From DATFDN01 sp963830565 (GTDB lineage Bacteria; Pseudomonadota; Alphaproteobacteria; Acetobacterales; Acetobacteraceae), in assembly GCA_963830565.1 (NCBI GenBank), contig CAWHMO010000013.1:171785-235784 (forward strand): a DNA stretch of 64,000 nucleotides, read 5' to 3'. A program made the translations under genes and the position numbers. The notes beneath the pieces were generated by a model, which did not search any database, was not told the DNA's origin, and worked only from the letters and a program-made list of their open reading frames with translations. Positions 20,599 through 30,547 of the stretch are shown in pieces (positions within the stretch are counted from its first letter, which is position 1; every line of letters begins with the position of its first letter).

Positions 20599-21544
20599 AT
20601 GTACATCATCAAGCGGCGCGGCTGGGAGCTGCCGGAGCGGTCGGTGACGCCGGAGTCCGTCGTGCTGAACCGGCGGGGCCTGCTGGGCGGCGCCGCTGGC
20701 GCTGGCAGGTCTTGGGGCCGCCGCGAGCGCCACCGGGGCGCGAGCCGCGGCGCTGTCGGCGCCGCGCGACACGAAATTCGATCCCGGCCGGGCGATCACG
20801 CCCGAGAAGGACGTGACGACTTACAACAACTACTACGAGTTCAGCGAGGACAAGGATTGCTGGCCGCTTGCCCAGAAGATGGTCATTGACAACCCGTGGT
20901 CGATCCGTATCGACGGGCTGGTGAGGAAGCCGCGCAGCATTGCCTTCGAGGACCTGATGAAGCAGGTCCAGTTGGAAGAACGGGTCTATCGCCACCGCTG
21001 CGTGGAGGGGTGGTCGATGGTGGTGCCCTGGGACGGCTTTCCGATGCGGAAGCTGCTGGAGATGGCCGAGCCGCTGGCGTCGGCCAAATACGTCGCCTTC
21101 ACCACGATCGAGCAGCCCAAGACCATGCCGGGGCTGAGCAACCCGATCTATCCCTGGCCGTACGTGGAGGGCGTCACCGTCGAGGAGGCGGCGAACGACC
21201 TCGCCTTCATCTCGGTCGGCATGTACGGCAAGTCGCTGCCCAAGGTGAGCGGGGCGCCGATCCGCATGACGCTGCCGTGGAAGTACGGCTTCAAGTCGGG
21301 CAAGGCGTTCGTGAAGGTCAGCTTCGTCGAGAAGCGGCCGGACACGATGTGGTCGCAGATCGCGCCGAGCGAGTACGGGTTCTGGGCGAACGTCAATCCT
21401 GCCGTGCCGCACCCGCGCTGGAGCCAGGCGACCGAGCGGGTGCTGGGCAGCGACGAGCGCGTGCCGACCAAGATCTACAACGGCTACGGCGAGTACGTAT
21501 CCTCCTTGTATGCGGGTATGAAAGGCGAGAAACTGTTCATGTGA
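20599..21544 (+). CDS. msrP: Protein-methionine-sulfoxide reductase catalytic subunit MsrP, frameshifted in the signal region
   Basis: Periplasmic molybdenum enzyme that repairs oxidised methionines. The N-terminus IIKRRGWELPERSVTPE with NRRGLLGGAAG is the Tat signal; LEERVYRHRCVEGWSMVVPW has the Mo-ligand cysteine. The two parts are in different frames: one extra base near 20690-20700 separates GGAAGA from LAGLGAAASATGARA. Corrected length is 314 residues. A strong GAAGGAGG precedes ATG 20599. A small membrane gene overlaps its stop. Confidence 0.88.
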
Positions 21545-21843
21545 TGATTTTCCAGCGCGTCATGGCCGTCCTCGCGGCGGCGTTCCTGGTGGGCGCCGTC
21601 GCTGTCGCGACGGTCGGCTCGCCGGATATCCCGCTGGGGGCGGCGCTCTATACGCTCGGCCCGCAGTCCCTGTACGCCGTGCAGGCGCACATCAGCGCCG
21701 GGCTATGGAACGGCGCGGCCATGCCCCTGCTGGTCCGCCCCGCTTGGCTGCTGCCGGCCTGTCTCGGCATCATCTGCGCCGGGCTGTCGCTCACCACCGC
21801 CTCGCGCAAAGGCGCGCAGCGGACCCCGCGGCGGAGGCTTTGA
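21544..21843 (+). CDS. Small membrane protein after msrP, function unknown
   Basis: 99 residues with an N-terminal hydrophobic helix (about 4-28, FQRVMAVLAAAFLVGAVAVA) and a second near 70-88 (LPACLGIICAGLSLTT), ending in a basic tail. The ATG overlaps the msrP stop (TGATG), so it is translationally coupled to MsrP. It does not resemble MsrQ, which is about 200 residues with haem-binding helices. I do not recognise the family; a membrane partner of MsrP is possible but unproven. Confidence 0.65.
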   Translation: MIFQRVMAVLAAAFLVGAVAVATVGSPDIPLGAALYTLGPQSLYAVQAHISAGLWNGAAMPLLVRPAWLLPACLGIICAGLSLTTASRKGAQRTPRRRL

Positions 21844-22037
21844 AGTGGCTTAGCGTCCGAGGCAGGTCATCCGGGGACCCGGACCACCATCACCCGGTCC
21901 AGGCGGGGTTTTCCCAGACCCGGAAGGACAAATTCGGCTCCGGCATCAATGTCGGCCCCAATCGGGCTTCGCTGCCAGCACAGCGGGCGCCGCGATACAC
22001 CAGAGAAGACACAGCAGCAAGATTCGTTGACGGCTCC

Positions 22038-22457
22038 TCATCTGTGCGGCTTCCGTGCCGGACAGCGGTAGTAGATTTTTTCCGGATCGGCGGTATTTTC
22101 GTCCAACAGAAGATCCAGCCCGTCGACATGTTCATAAGTGAGGGCGTGCATCGCTGGGGTGAAGGCAGGACTGTCCGCGTCTGGTACAATTCCTCTCTCC
22201 TGGCGAACGCTGTCTGACAATGAGAAATCGAAGGCTCCTACCGGCGGCTTGGTTCCGAATTGCATGGTGAGCTTGGTCACGTGCAACTGCCGCTCGGGAT
22301 CGCCGCAATGCCGTCCCTTGGCCCACAAACCCTGAAGGTCCGACGGTATCGGAGGATACTCATCGGGACCAGTATTGGGCTGGCGCGCGGAAACAGGCCA
22401 CGACAAAACACACCCGCTTAGTAGGAGCAGCAGCAGAATGCATTGGCGACTTATCAT
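22038..22457 (-). CDS. Lipoprotein, possible immunity protein of the adjacent muramidase
   Basis: 139 residues starting MISRQCILLLLLLSGC, a short signal with a lipobox whose Cys is residue 16, so the mature protein should be lipid-anchored and face the periplasm. The start at 22457 has a good GGAAGGGGG ribosome site; an ATG at 22478 lies in frame upstream. It follows the muramidase gene by 23 bp on the same strand. Two further cysteines (GRHCGDPE, YYRCPARK) may form a disulfide. I do not recognise the fold; immunity function is inferred from context. Confidence 0.65.
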   Translation of the reverse strand: MISRQCILLLLLLSGCVLSWPVSARQPNTGPDEYPPIPSDLQGLWAKGRHCGDPERQLHVTKLTMQFGTKPPVGAFDFSLSDSVRQERGIVPDADSPAFTPAMHALTYEHVDGLDLLLDENTADPEKIYYRCPARKPHR

Positions 22458-22480
22458 CGCTGGCCCCCTTCCGATCATCT

Positions 22481-23335
22481 CTAGCGCGGAGCGTGGAACA
22501 TATCGGCTTCCGCGTGGCGGCGCTTCCGGAGGCCGGGGTCGCCGTCGTTGAAGCGTTCCAAGATGTTCGCGGCGGCGGCGTAGTTGCCTTCGTTGAGCGG
22601 TTTTGCAACGGAGTATAATTTTCCAGCGCCCATATTGTAGTCGAAAGACACCAGAGCATCGAATTGGCTCTGCGTGAGCGGCCCGTGAACGAGCCGGCGC
22701 ACATCCGCCTCGTAGATCGAGATGACATGCTCGAGCAGAGCCCGCTGCTGCGCCAGGGTCAGGGTGACGTCCTTGGCGTGGCGCTCCGCGAAGTCTTTGG
22801 CCGCCTGGCCCGTTAGCCCATGCCCCGAGGAGTCGCGCCTCGGCTTGCCGGCGGCGGCGAGCGCCAGCGCGTGCTCCTGGTCGACTCCGATGCTCATCAG
22901 GTCGTAGACGATCTGCTCCCGGCTCCGGAGCTTCATGTCGTAGCCTGGGCCGATCGTCACGCCGCTCTGATAGCCCGGCCAGTGGGCGTGTGCCGTCACC
23001 TCGGGCTCGGCGGCCTCATGCGCGAAGATGAACGCCTTCCCGGTCCGCGAGGTCCGAAGCTCGGAGGGGGGCTTGGCGTCCGACCGATACGCCGAGCGGT
23101 CCGCGACGCGGGCACCGCCAGAGTTGTCAGGCTTTGCCGCGGCTGGTTCACGCGGCCAGTTGCCGCGCGGGACGAACGTCGCCGGGATCTTGAACCAGTT
23201 CGGATGCCGCGCCATCCACTCGGTAGGCTCGGGGGCGCCGTGCGGCACGAAGCAGAAGGGGATGCGTACCACATCCCAGGCGCCCGGCCGGTCCTTCTCG
23301 TCCGCCACGTCGTGCTCCGTCGTTGCCGGGAGCAC
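22481..23335 (-). CDS. Pesticin/T4-lysozyme-like muramidase (GH24-type)
   Basis: 284 residues in two parts. Residues about 20-60 hold an unusual near-repeat (IPFCFVPHGAPEPTEWM and KIPATFVPRG) and a linker to about 100. The C-terminal part looks like a peptidoglycan muramidase: KAFIFAHEAAE carries the likely catalytic Glu, GVTIGPGYDMK the active-site strand, and FDALVSFDYNMGAGKL the conserved late helix. No signal peptide is visible, as expected for a toxin exported by a dedicated system and not for a housekeeping hydrolase. The lipoprotein gene follows at once. Confidence 0.72.
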   Translation of the reverse strand: MLPATTEHDVADEKDRPGAWDVVRIPFCFVPHGAPEPTEWMARHPNWFKIPATFVPRGNWPREPAAAKPDNSGGARVADRSAYRSDAKPPSELRTSRTGKAFIFAHEAAEPEVTAHAHWPGYQSGVTIGPGYDMKLRSREQIVYDLMSIGVDQEHALALAAAGKPRRDSSGHGLTGQAAKDFAERHAKDVTLTLAQQRALLEHVISIYEADVRRLVHGPLTQSQFDALVSFDYNMGAGKLYSVAKPLNEGNYAAAANILERFNDGDPGLRKRRHAEADMFHAPR

Positions 23336-23369
23336 ACTAACACAATGTTAGATAATCATCATCACATTT

Positions 23370-23390
23370 CGCGGGAGCTTAACACCCGCG
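23370..23390 (-). terminator. Hairpin after zwf
   Basis: CGCGGG (23370-23375) pairs with CCCGCG (23385-23390) around a nine-base loop, just beyond the zwf stop at 23395. No T-run follows on the minus strand, so intrinsic termination is uncertain. Confidence 0.35.
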
Positions 23391-23394
23391 ACAG

Positions 23395-24873
<1,479 letters not shown>

Positions 24874-24900
24874 GATTTTCTCCCGAATGCCGGGGAGGTT

Positions 24901-25683
24901 CTACACCACCGGACAGGCGCCGCCGTCCATATTGATCGCCGTGCCGGTGGTAAATCCGGCGCGATCGGAGCACAGGAAGCACGCCATGGCGGCGAATTCC
25001 TCGGCCCGTCCCATGCGGCCGAGCGGGATGTTCGCGCCGAGCTTGCCCGCGAACTCCTCAAAGCTCGTGTTGGCGCCCTGCGCGGCGTGGCGGCGTACCC
25101 ATTGGTCGGAGACGATCTGGCCCACCAGCATCGCGTTCACCAGCACGTTGTGCGGCGCGCACTCATTGGCCAGAACCTTGGTCAGCGCCATCCCTGCAGC
25201 ACGTGAGACGGAGGTGGGCGCGCCGTTGGCGCGCGGCGCCTTGGCGCCGATATTCAGCACGTTGATGATCCGGCCCCAGCGCCGCTCCTTCATGCCTGGC
25301 AGGGCGAGGCGGGCGAGGCGGATTGCCGCGAACAGTTTGAGGTCCAGATCCTCCTGCCAGATCTCGTCCGTCACCTGGTCGAACGGCATGGCGCGCGAGG
25401 TCCCGGCGTTGTTCACCAGGATATCGACCTTGCCGAAGGTGCTGATGGCCGCGTCGTACGCGGCACGGCAATCCGCGGCCTTCGCGACATCACAGGGGAT
25501 CGCCGCGACACGGCCCCGCGCGGTGCGTTCGATCTGAGCCTTGGCTTGCTCCAGGACTTCGGGTCGGCGGGCGAGGATGGCAACGTCGGCGCCCGAGGCG
25601 GCAAATTCGGTGGCCATGGCCAGGCCCAGCCCCTTGCTCGCGCCGGTGATCACTGCGGCCCGGCCGGTAAGCTCGACAAGCAT
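24901..25683 (-). CDS. SDR family protein lacking the YxxxK catalytic pair
   Basis: Rossmann-fold short-chain dehydrogenase, 260 residues. The cofactor site TGASKGLGLA and NNAG are intact, and the C-terminus (TGTAINMDGGACPVV) is standard. Where YxxxK should be it reads APTSVSRAAG, so Tyr is Thr157 and Lys is Arg161. Either the chemistry differs or the protein binds NAD(P) without classical catalysis. It is upstream of zwf and probably co-transcribed with it. Confidence 0.85.
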   Translation of the reverse strand: MLVELTGRAAVITGASKGLGLAMATEFAASGADVAILARRPEVLEQAKAQIERTARGRVAAIPCDVAKAADCRAAYDAAISTFGKVDILVNNAGTSRAMPFDQVTDEIWQEDLDLKLFAAIRLARLALPGMKERRWGRIINVLNIGAKAPRANGAPTSVSRAAGMALTKVLANECAPHNVLVNAMLVGQIVSDQWVRRHAAQGANTSFEEFAGKLGANIPLGRMGRAEEFAAMACFLCSDRAGFTTGTAINMDGGACPVV

Positions 25684-25767
25684 TCACGTTCCCCCAAAGC
25701 GATTTCGCGCCAGTTTTGCGCGCTGCAAACGCGGCGGGCAACGCTCGTCCGGTAGCGCCTTGGAACT

Positions 25768-26460
25768 GTGGCTGGACGGGAGGCGGATTTGGGCCAGGAA
25801 GCCGGCGTCGGCGTGTACGACGCGCTGCACGAAACCGTCGAATCCGATGGCGGCGCGAGAGCCATGGCCATCTATCGGCCGCTGTTTCGTGCCATGTTCG
25901 GGCTTGTCGCGCCCAGCGGCGCCAGGACGGTGCTCGAAGTCGGCTGCGGCAGCGGCCTGTTCGCGGAGCTTCTGGTCAGGGACACGGAGATCGCCTATCG
26001 CGGCTTCGACTTCAGCCCGGCCGGGGTTGCCCATGCGCGAGCACGCGTGCCGCAGGCCGATTTCTTCGTCGGCAACGCCCTTGCGGCGGACAGCTACCGC
26101 GGCGACTACGAATGCATCGTTTGCGCCGAGGTCCTGGAGCACATCCACGACGACCTCGACGCGATCTCGCTCTGGCCGCGTGGCACGGCCTTCGTGTGCA
26201 GCGTGCCGAATTTCGAATACCCCACGCATGTCCGGCACTTTCGCACCGAGCAAGAGGTGCGGGAACGGTATGGGACGGCGCTGGACATACACAGCATCCG
26301 CAGGGTCGCCGCATCGGCGTTCGCCGGCCGGAAGCCGCTTGAGTACGTCCGTCGCCTGATCTGGGCGCGAACCGACCCAAAGAAGCTGCTGGGCCTCCTG
26401 GGCGTCAACGCATTCGACTGGAACGCAGGCTGGTTCGTCTTCGCCGGCATATGCCGGTGA
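25768..26460 (+). CDS. Class I SAM-dependent methyltransferase
   Basis: 230 residues with the SAM-binding motif LEVGCGSGLFAELL (about 57-70), the acidic GFDFSP loop, and VCAEVLEHIHDDLDAI (motif post I/II). This is the Methyltransf_11/23-like fold; substrate cannot be told. It starts with GTG at 25768; ATG 25864 would lose the N-terminal helix. It is divergent from the SDR gene, with 84 bp between them. Confidence 0.82.
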   Translation: MAGREADLGQEAGVGVYDALHETVESDGGARAMAIYRPLFRAMFGLVAPSGARTVLEVGCGSGLFAELLVRDTEIAYRGFDFSPAGVAHARARVPQADFFVGNALAADSYRGDYECIVCAEVLEHIHDDLDAISLWPRGTAFVCSVPNFEYPTHVRHFRTEQEVRERYGTALDIHSIRRVAASAFAGRKPLEYVRRLIWARTDPKKLLGLLGVNAFDWNAGWFVFAGICR

Positions 26461-26474
26461 CGACCATCGTCGAC

Positions 26475-26672
26475 TCAGCGCCAGCGGTCATGCCAGTAGC
26501 CATGATCGCGGCCCCAGCCGCCGAAGTTGAACCCGAATACCGGCGCGGGCTGGTAATAGGCCGGGGGACCGTACGCATAGGGCGCGGGATAGACCACGCA
26601 GCCGCCGAGCGCCGCGGCGGCCGCGATCGCGAGGGCGGGGGCCAGGAGACGGGGACGAAACAGCCTGCGCAT
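26475..26672 (-). CDS. Small tyrosine/proline-rich lipoprotein
   Basis: 65 residues: an Arg-rich start, a hydrophobic stretch LLAPALAIAAAAALGGC with lipobox Cys25, then a Tyr/Pro/Gly-rich mature part (YPAPYAYGPPAYYQP) ending in HDRWR. Probably a lipid-anchored envelope protein. Short proteins of this make-up are common in alphaproteobacteria; no function is known to me. Its promoter lies in the 119 bp shared with the divergent FecR-like gene. Confidence 0.65.
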   Translation of the reverse strand: MRRLFRPRLLAPALAIAAAAALGGCVVYPAPYAYGPPAYYQPAPVFGFNFGGWGRDHGYWHDRWR

Positions 26673-26791
26673 CGCTCGATGCTCCTTCGTTCAGAGACCC
26701 CTTAATTGGGGCGGGTACGCGGCGTTCCGATGGCGCCCACGGACGCGATTCCGCCACGCTTCGGCTTGATGACGTAGGCGTTACAGACGAG

Positions 26792-29029
26792 ATGCCCATG
26801 CGACGCGACACGACCCTGTTCCGCCTGGCGGCGATCGCAATGATGGCCAGCGTGTCGGCGACGCTGATCCCGCCGGCCGCCCGCGCGCAGCCGTCCACGG
26901 ACGAGATCAGCCCGCCGGCACGGGTCGGCGCCCTGACCCGCGCGCGCGGAACCGTGTCGTTCCACGGCGCCGGCGCGGAGAGCTGGAGCCCGGCGGCGGT
27001 GAACTATCCGGTGACGTCGGGCGAGGGGTTCTGGACCGAGCCCGGCGCGGAGGCGCGGATCGACCTCTCCGCCACGGACCTGGTCATGAACGGCGCGACC
27101 GAGATCGAGATCAATGCTCTCGACGAACGCAGTTTCGTCGCGACCCTGCCCCAGGGCGAGGCGTATCTGCGGCTGCGCGCCCTGACGCAAGGCGAGACCT
27201 ATACGCTCGCGACCCCGCGCGGCGCCGTGACGATCGCAGCGCCCGGCCGCTACGCCGTGATCGCCGGTGACACCGAGACGCCGACGCGGATCGCCGTGCT
27301 GGAAGGCGCGGCCACGCTGAGCGAGGGCCCGACCGGGGATGTGTCGGCCGGACAGGCGGCCGAGATCACCGGAACCGAGGCGCCGTTCCAGGTGCAGCTT
27401 GTCGCGGCGGCGCGCGATCCCTTCATCGATCATGTGCTGGATGAGGAGCGGCCTCGGCCCGCGCGGGCACCGCTTCCGCCGCTGGTCGCGGAGATGCCCG
27501 GCGGCGCGGATCTCGCCGAGTACGGCGCCTGGTCGCAGGCCCCGCAATACGGCGAGGTCTGGTATCCCGAGGTGCATGCCGGCTGGGTTCCATATCGGGA
27601 GGGGCACTGGGCCTACGTCGCGCCCTGGGGCTGGACCTGGATTGATGCGGAGCCGTGGGGCTTCGCGCCGTTCCACTACGGCCGCTGGGTCGATATCGGC
27701 GGGCGCTGGGCCTGGACGCCCGGTCGGCCCGAGCCGGTGGCCGAGGCGCCCACCTATCCGGTCTATGCCCCGGCGCTGGTGACGTTTTTCGGAATCGGAG
27801 CGGCAGTCGGGGTGACGGCGGCGCTGCTCAGCAGCGGCTCGGTCGGATGGGTGCCGCTCGGCCCCGGCGAGGTCTATCGGCCGTGGTTCCACGCCGGCCC
27901 GCGCTACGAGCGGGACGTGAACATCCGGAACGTGACGAACGCCACCCAGATCACCAACGTCTTCAACTCGACCAGAAATACCGTGACCATCAACCAGTTC
28001 CGCAACGTCGCCGGCGCGACGGTGGTGCCTGCGGCGGCGATGGCGATGTCGCGGCCGTTGGCAAGGGAAGCCCGACCGGCGACGCCGCAGATGTTGGCTG
28101 CCGCGCAGCCGGTGGTCGGACGCATGCCGGTTCCGCCTACCACCGCCACGGCGGGGGTGACGCCGGCAATGGCGCGCACCGTCCACGCCGTTCCGCCCCC
28201 GGCGGGCACCGCTCCGCCACGTCCCGCGCCCGGCCCCGTCATTCGCGCGCAAGCACCGCAAGCGGGGGCGCAAGCCGCGGTGGACCGACATGGCGTGACC
28301 CCGCTGTTGCCGCACGCCGGCCCTGCCGCTGGTACTCCGGGGATCGCTGGCGGGCACGCCCCGTCGGTCCCCGCCGCCACCGCCATCGCGCACCCCGCCG
28401 CGACCGTCCCGGCGCTGCGCCCGCCTGGGGCCCGGCCGCCGGCGCATACCACCGAGGTTGGCGGTCCAGTGGCCGGGCACGCACCACCCTCGCCTGCGGT
28501 CGCGCCCCCGGGCACACCCCCGCTGGGCACACCCCTGGGCACCTCCCACGCTCCACTGCCGGCGCGCACCGAGCCAGCTTCCGCGCGGGCTTCCGGATCC
28601 CCGCCTCCGCCCGCCACGCCGCATCAGGCGCCCGTGCCGGGGCCGCACGTGCCGCTGCCGGCGCCGTCCGCCGCGGTCGCAGCCGCGCCCGTTTCGCATC
28701 CGGCAGCCCCAGCCGTCATCCATCCCGTGGCCGCACCGACGGCGCCGCATCCACCCGCGATCCCTGCCATCCACCCGCCGACGCCGGCGGCGCAGGTCAT
28801 TCATCCGCAAGTCCCGGTGGCGCGTGCCCCGGTGGCACCCGCCTTTCACCCGCCGGCGCCTATGCCTGCCGTCCATCCCGCCCCGGCCCCTCTCGTCCAC
28901 CCCGAGCCGCCGCACCAAGCGGCTCCGCCGTCCCCACCGCGTCAAGCGGCTCCGGCGCCCGTGCCCCACGCAGCGCCCGCGCCGCCGCATCCGGCGCCGC
29001 ACCAGGAGAAGCGTCCGGGCCAGCCGTGA
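26792..29029 (+). CDS. FecR-like / DUF6600 exported protein with a long Pro/Ala/His-rich tail
   Basis: 745 residues. A signal peptide (about 1-33, ending PPAARAQ) is followed by a FecR-like region (about 45-205, with LTRARGTVSFH and TPRGAVTIAAPGRYAV), then the tryptophan-rich DUF6600 part (240-345: YGEVWYPEVHAGWVPYREG, WGFAPFHYGRW), one hydrophobic stretch, and about 350 residues rich in Pro, Ala, His and Val. The tail is low complexity and probably disordered. Surface or cell-wall sensing is a guess from FecR. The opposite strand is also open for 928 codons here, an effect of base composition. Confidence 0.85.
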   Translation: MPMRRDTTLFRLAAIAMMASVSATLIPPAARAQPSTDEISPPARVGALTRARGTVSFHGAGAESWSPAAVNYPVTSGEGFWTEPGAEARIDLSATDLVMNGATEIEINALDERSFVATLPQGEAYLRLRALTQGETYTLATPRGAVTIAAPGRYAVIAGDTETPTRIAVLEGAATLSEGPTGDVSAGQAAEITGTEAPFQVQLVAAARDPFIDHVLDEERPRPARAPLPPLVAEMPGGADLAEYGAWSQAPQYGEVWYPEVHAGWVPYREGHWAYVAPWGWTWIDAEPWGFAPFHYGRWVDIGGRWAWTPGRPEPVAEAPTYPVYAPALVTFFGIGAAVGVTAALLSSGSVGWVPLGPGEVYRPWFHAGPRYERDVNIRNVTNATQITNVFNSTRNTVTINQFRNVAGATVVPAAAMAMSRPLAREARPATPQMLAAAQPVVGRMPVPPTTATAGVTPAMARTVHAVPPPAGTAPPRPAPGPVIRAQAPQAGAQAAVDRHGVTPLLPHAGPAAGTPGIAGGHAPSVPAATAIAHPAATVPALRPPGARPPAHTTEVGGPVAGHAPPSPAVAPPGTPPLGTPLGTSHAPLPARTEPASARASGSPPPPATPHQAPVPGPHVPLPAPSAAVAAAPVSHPAAPAVIHPVAAPTAPHPPAIPAIHPPTPAAQVIHPQVPVARAPVAPAFHPPAPMPAVHPAPAPLVHPEPPHQAAPPSPPRQAAPAPVPHAAPAPPHPAPHQEKRPGQP

Positions 29030-29062
29030 CGGCCGGGCGAACGTTTTGACTTCACGCGTGCC

Positions 29063-29084
29063 CGCGAAGGCCGTAGCCTTCGCG
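29063..29084 (+). terminator. Perfect 9-bp hairpin after the FecR-like gene
   Basis: CGCGAAGGC (29063-29071) pairs with GCCTTCGCG (29076-29084) around the loop CGTA. It lies 34 bp after the FecR-like stop and 12 bp before the next gene. No T-run follows, so it could be a weak terminator or attenuator. Confidence 0.5.
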
Positions 29085-29095
29085 GTCGATTGAGA

Positions 29096-29659
29096 ATGAT
29101 GGAACCCCTGCCTCGGCAATTCCTGATCTGGATGCTGGACCTGCTGCTGCTCGTGCCGGCGCTGTTGCTGGTGCTGGGCGAGCACGTCCTGTGGCAGGGC
29201 TCGCGCGTCGTGCTGCGCGCGATCGCCGGACTGCCGCTTATCAAGAGCCTGCACATCTGGCTCGGTCTCCTGCCCCCCAGCGTCGCCCTGCCGCTGTTCC
29301 TGGTCCCCGAGCTGTTCAGCCACGCCTCGGAACTCGCCACCGCGTTCCTGCTGGCGAAGGGACACGTCGTCGCGGCGACGATGCTGGTGGTGCTGGGCAA
29401 GGGCTTGGCCACCCTTATCCTGGTCTGGATTTACCAGGCCTGTGAGCCGGCGCTGCTGCGGGTCCGGTGGTTCGTGCGCGTCCACCATGCGATCCTGCGG
29501 GCGCGCGCGGCGCTGCTCGCGAAGTTCGCGCCCGTTCGGCGGGTCGTTCTGATCCGGCTTCGCCGCTCCACGCGCGCGGGCGGCGCTGTCGGCCGGCGGT
29601 TCCGCCGCTGGCGCTCGCGTCTTGCGTCCGGGCTGGAGATGGCTTGGCCGAAGCGGTAG
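29096..29659 (+). CDS. Membrane protein with a basic C-terminal tail, function unknown
   Basis: About 187 residues. Hydrophobic helices at about 8-28 (FLIWMLDLLLLVPALLLVLG), 48-65 (LPPSVALPLFLVPELF) and 83-103 (AATMLVVLGKGLATLILVWI) are followed by a 70-residue Arg-rich cytoplasmic tail. I do not recognise a family. The in-frame TTG at 29090 is an alternative start; ATG 29096 is more usual. It may be read through from the FecR-like gene. Confidence 0.65.
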   Translation: MMEPLPRQFLIWMLDLLLLVPALLLVLGEHVLWQGSRVVLRAIAGLPLIKSLHIWLGLLPPSVALPLFLVPELFSHASELATAFLLAKGHVVAATMLVVLGKGLATLILVWIYQACEPALLRVRWFVRVHHAILRARAALLAKFAPVRRVVLIRLRRSTRAGGAVGRRFRRWRSRLASGLEMAWPKR

Positions 29660-29734
29660 CCACAGTCAATCGAAAGGCTATCTGTGCTGAGTTCGGCCTG
29701 TGCCGGCTGATGACGACGGGATTGAGGTTTGACC

Positions 29735-30469
29735 TCACAGGCTGGTCCAAACGAGCGTCAGTCCGGACACGCCGAGTAGGCAGAGCACGACCTCGTGGAA
29801 GCGTTGGTCGCTCAACCTGTGGTAAGCGCGGGCACCGAGCCAGCTTCCGACAAGTGTTCCGGGCAAGGCAAGGAGGGCCAGCCGGCCCAGCTCGGCCGTC
29901 AGCAGGCCGGATGCCGCGTGTGAGCCGACGACGGCGGCTAGGATCGCGAGATTGAAGGCCTGGAACACGCCGCGCCGCTCGTCCTTCCCCCAGCCGCGCA
30001 TTGTCGCCCAAATCGTGGGCAATGGACCCGACAGGCCGGCGAGGCCGCCGAGGATGCCGCCCGCGAAGCCAACGGCAGCATCCGCCGCATGGCCGCCCCA
30101 GGTGACCCATGTCCGGACGCGGGCGAGCAGCATGTAACCTGAATAAACCAGCAAGAGGATGCCCATGCCAACGCGGAAGGCACCCGGATCGACATAGGCC
30201 AGGAGCCGAGTCCCGATCGGCACGCCCAAAAGCCCGGCCGCGATCATGGGCCAAACTCGCGCACAGTCGATCGCGTGCCAGACTGCCCGGATGCTCTGGC
30301 CCTGCGCTGCCACGGAGCAGACCGCCACGAGAGTGGATGCAGGGGCAGGATCAATGACTTGCAACCAGATGCCGAGTGCCACGAGGCCCGTGCCGAATCC
30401 TGCAAGGCCTGTCACGAAGCCGCCGGCGAAGGCGCCTCCCAAGACCACCAGCGCCGTGGCGCTCAGCAT
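29735..30469 (-). CDS. TauE/SafE family exporter
   Basis: Membrane protein of 244 residues with about eight hydrophobic helices in two similar halves (GGFVTGLAGFGTGLVALG and GGILGGLAGLSGPLPTIW are the paired glycine-rich motifs). The family exports sulfite, sulfoacetate or other small anions. No sulfonate-metabolism gene is nearby, so the substrate is unknown. Confidence 0.85.
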   Translation of the reverse strand: MLSATALVVLGGAFAGGFVTGLAGFGTGLVALGIWLQVIDPAPASTLVAVCSVAAQGQSIRAVWHAIDCARVWPMIAAGLLGVPIGTRLLAYVDPGAFRVGMGILLLVYSGYMLLARVRTWVTWGGHAADAAVGFAGGILGGLAGLSGPLPTIWATMRGWGKDERRGVFQAFNLAILAAVVGSHAASGLLTAELGRLALLALPGTLVGSWLGARAYHRLSDQRFHEVVLCLLGVSGLTLVWTSL

Positions 30470-30547
30470 CGCGCCGGATCGGCAGCGGGCTCGTCGGCGC
30501 CATTCGGTCCCGCCTGTCTCATTCGGGCAATCTGCCTCGGTCTGAAA

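Noticed and set aside
26702..29488. 928-codon open frame on the minus strand
   Set aside because: Antisense to the FecR-like gene; Arg-rich, repetitive, no family features. High G+C keeps it open.
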